Shown here piece after piece: positions 5,660-6,772 of a stretch of 6,772 bases of DNA. The stretch is from positions 1 through 6,772 of the forward strand of contig JBMHCC010000037.1 in assembly GCA_049890115.1 (NCBI GenBank), written 5' to 3'. The DNA comes from UBA685 sp049890115. Lineage in GTDB: Bacteria > Pseudomonadota > Alphaproteobacteria > Puniceispirillales > Puniceispirillaceae. The notes below the pieces were generated by a model. That model was not told the origin of the DNA and searched no databases. It saw nothing but the letters and a program-made list of their open reading frames with translations. How positions within the stretch are numbered: the stretch's first letter is position 1; every line of letters starts with the position of its first letter. A program made the position numbers and the translations under genes.

Positions 5660-6772
5660 ATGACAAAGATTTCAATTATCGGTGCTGGCAGCACTGTCTT
5701 TATGCGCAATATTGTAACTGATATTTTGCTAGAGCCTATTTTTGCAGATTGTGAAATTGCCTTGCAAGATATTGACGAAAAGCGTCTGAAAACATCTCAG
5801 CTTGTGGTCGATAAGATAACACAAACGCTTGGCGTATCACCGAAAGTAACAGCCACCTTATCACGCCGCGATGCCTTGCGTGGTTCTGATTTTGTTATTT
5901 TAATGATCCAAGTTGGCGGCTATAAGCCTTCGACCGTTATTGATTTTGATATTCCAGCAAAATATGGCCTTCAGCAAACCATCGCTGATACGCTTGGCAT
6001 TGGCGGCATTATGCGCGGACTTCGCACCGTGCCTGTGCTGAGTGATATTGCGCGTGATATGGAAGAGCTATGCCCTGATGCGCTGATGCTGCAATATGTT
6101 AATCCAATGGCCATTAATTGTCTGGCTTTATCGCATTTAGCACCTGAGCTGAACTATGTTGGCTTGTGTCATTCAGTCCAAGGGACAGCTGCTGATCTGG
6201 CACGCGATTTAGGCGAAGATATCGCTGATATTGACTATGATTGTGCTGGCATTAACCACATGGCTTTTTATACCCGATTTGAAAAAATCAACAAAGACGG
6301 GTCACGCGAAGATCTCTATCCACGCCTGCTGGCGGTTGGTGAAAGCCAAGCTTTTGGACCAAATTGGGATGGCTGTACCAATCATGTCCGCTATGAAGTG
6401 TTAAAACGCCTTGGCTATTTCGTCACAGAATCTAGTGAGCATTTTGCTGAATATACACCCTGGTTCATCAAATCACATCAGCCTGAATTATTACAAGAAT
6501 TTAACATCCCGATTAATGAATATATCAGACGCTGTGAAAAGCAGATAGGTGAATGGGATGAACAGGAAAAAGAGCTGCTTGCCAATCAGTCTCTTATTTG
6601 TGAGAAGTCAGTCGAATATGCAGCACGCATTATCACCTCTATGGTAACAGGCGAGGAAGATGTGATTTATGGTAATGTTCTGAATAAAGGCTATGTGCCT
6701 GATCTGCCTGCTAATTCTTGTGTTGAGGTGCCATGCATCACCTCAAAAGGCAAGCTGACACCGCAATCTGTC
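5660..6772 (+). CDS. melA: NAD- and Mn-dependent alpha-galactosidase of glycoside hydrolase family 4 (MelA-like), 3' end beyond the window
   Basis: The 371 codons seen match MelA closely. GH4 enzymes cleave glycosides by an NAD-mediated oxidation-elimination route in the cytoplasm. Visible landmarks are the NAD-binding GAGST (residues 8-12) after a first beta strand, IQVGGYKP, the segment QTIADTLGIGGIMRGLRT (106-123), YVNPMA (146-151), the metal-ligand Cys in GLCHSVQGT (C170) and the metal-ligand His in CAGINHMAF (H200). Later come RYEVLKRLGYFVTESSEHFAEY and TPWFIK, then VIYGNV and CVEVPC. Cys-His-Ser at 170-172 agrees with alpha-galactosidase MelA rather than with the Cys-Asn-type loops of 6-phospho-glucosidases. 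E. coli MelA has about 450 residues, so roughly 80 are missing beyond the edge. The gene starts 8 bases after permease 2; its ribosome binding site is weak (AAAGGG, 11 bases away), so coupling is likely. It would hydrolyse the imported, unphosphorylated sugar. Activity on other alpha-glycosides cannot be excluded. Confidence 0.93.
   Translation, partial: MTKISIIGAGSTVFMRNIVTDILLEPIFADCEIALQDIDEKRLKTSQLVVDKITQTLGVSPKVTATLSRRDALRGSDFVILMIQVGGYKPSTVIDFDIPAKYGLQQTIADTLGIGGIMRGLRTVPVLSDIARDMEELCPDALMLQYVNPMAINCLALSHLAPELNYVGLCHSVQGTAADLARDLGEDIADIDYDCAGINHMAFYTRFEKINKDGSREDLYPRLLAVGESQAFGPNWDGCTNHVRYEVLKRLGYFVTESSEHFAEYTPWFIKSHQPELLQEFNIPINEYIRRCEKQIGEWDEQEKELLANQSLICEKSVEYAARIITSMVTGEEDVIYGNVLNKGYVPDLPANSCVEVPCITSKGKLTPQSV

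Noticed and set aside
1..6772. CRISPR array, insertion sequence or toxin-antitoxin pair
   Set aside because: No regularly spaced repeats, transposase frames with terminal inverted repeats, or small paired genes were seen in the window.

Overview
The window looks like a piece of a proteobacterial chromosome, most likely a marine alphaproteobacterium (SAR116-like is a guess). Base composition is moderate, Shine-Dalgarno sites are bacterial, and the proteins are of proteobacterial sugar-uptake type. The taxonomic guess rests on overall protein flavour and composition only; no marker gene in the window settles it.

Left end (1-501). A complete tRNA-Leu(GAG) gene lies on the minus strand (126-214) with its CCA encoded. 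Just beyond its 3' end, also on the minus strand, an open frame of 16 codons runs off the window. It starts at a TTG with a good ribosome binding site and reads like the N-terminus of a tyrosine recombinase (integrase). Two 10-bp direct repeats overlap its translation start region. This is the classic layout of an element integrated in a tRNA 3' end, and the element itself would lie to the left of the window. Bases 215-501 hold no gene I can support.

Middle, minus strand (502-2321). There is a DMT/EamA-type ten-helix transporter, and 77 bp upstream of it an AraC-family regulator that closely resembles MelR, the melibiose regulator, over its whole length.

Right part, plus strand (2523 to the end). 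A sugar-uptake operon is divergent from the regulator: an abundant-type periplasmic solute-binding protein, a perfect intercistronic hairpin terminator, two MalF/MalG-type permeases, and a family GH4 NAD/Mn-dependent alpha-galactosidase (MelA-like) that is cut by the right edge after 371 codons. No ATPase gene is present in the window.

Taken together this reads as a melibiose-type (alpha-galactoside) utilisation locus. A MelR-like activator controls a MelA-like hydrolase, but the sodium-coupled symporter MelB of enteric bacteria is replaced by a binding-protein-dependent ABC transporter. The 201-bp divergent control region carries several candidate sites: three CGGAA direct repeats, a 38-bp dyad over the presumed promoter, and a small hairpin before the first ribosome binding site. 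The transported sugar cannot be read from the sequence; alpha-galactosides such as melibiose, raffinose or galactosyl-glycerols are possibilities by inference.
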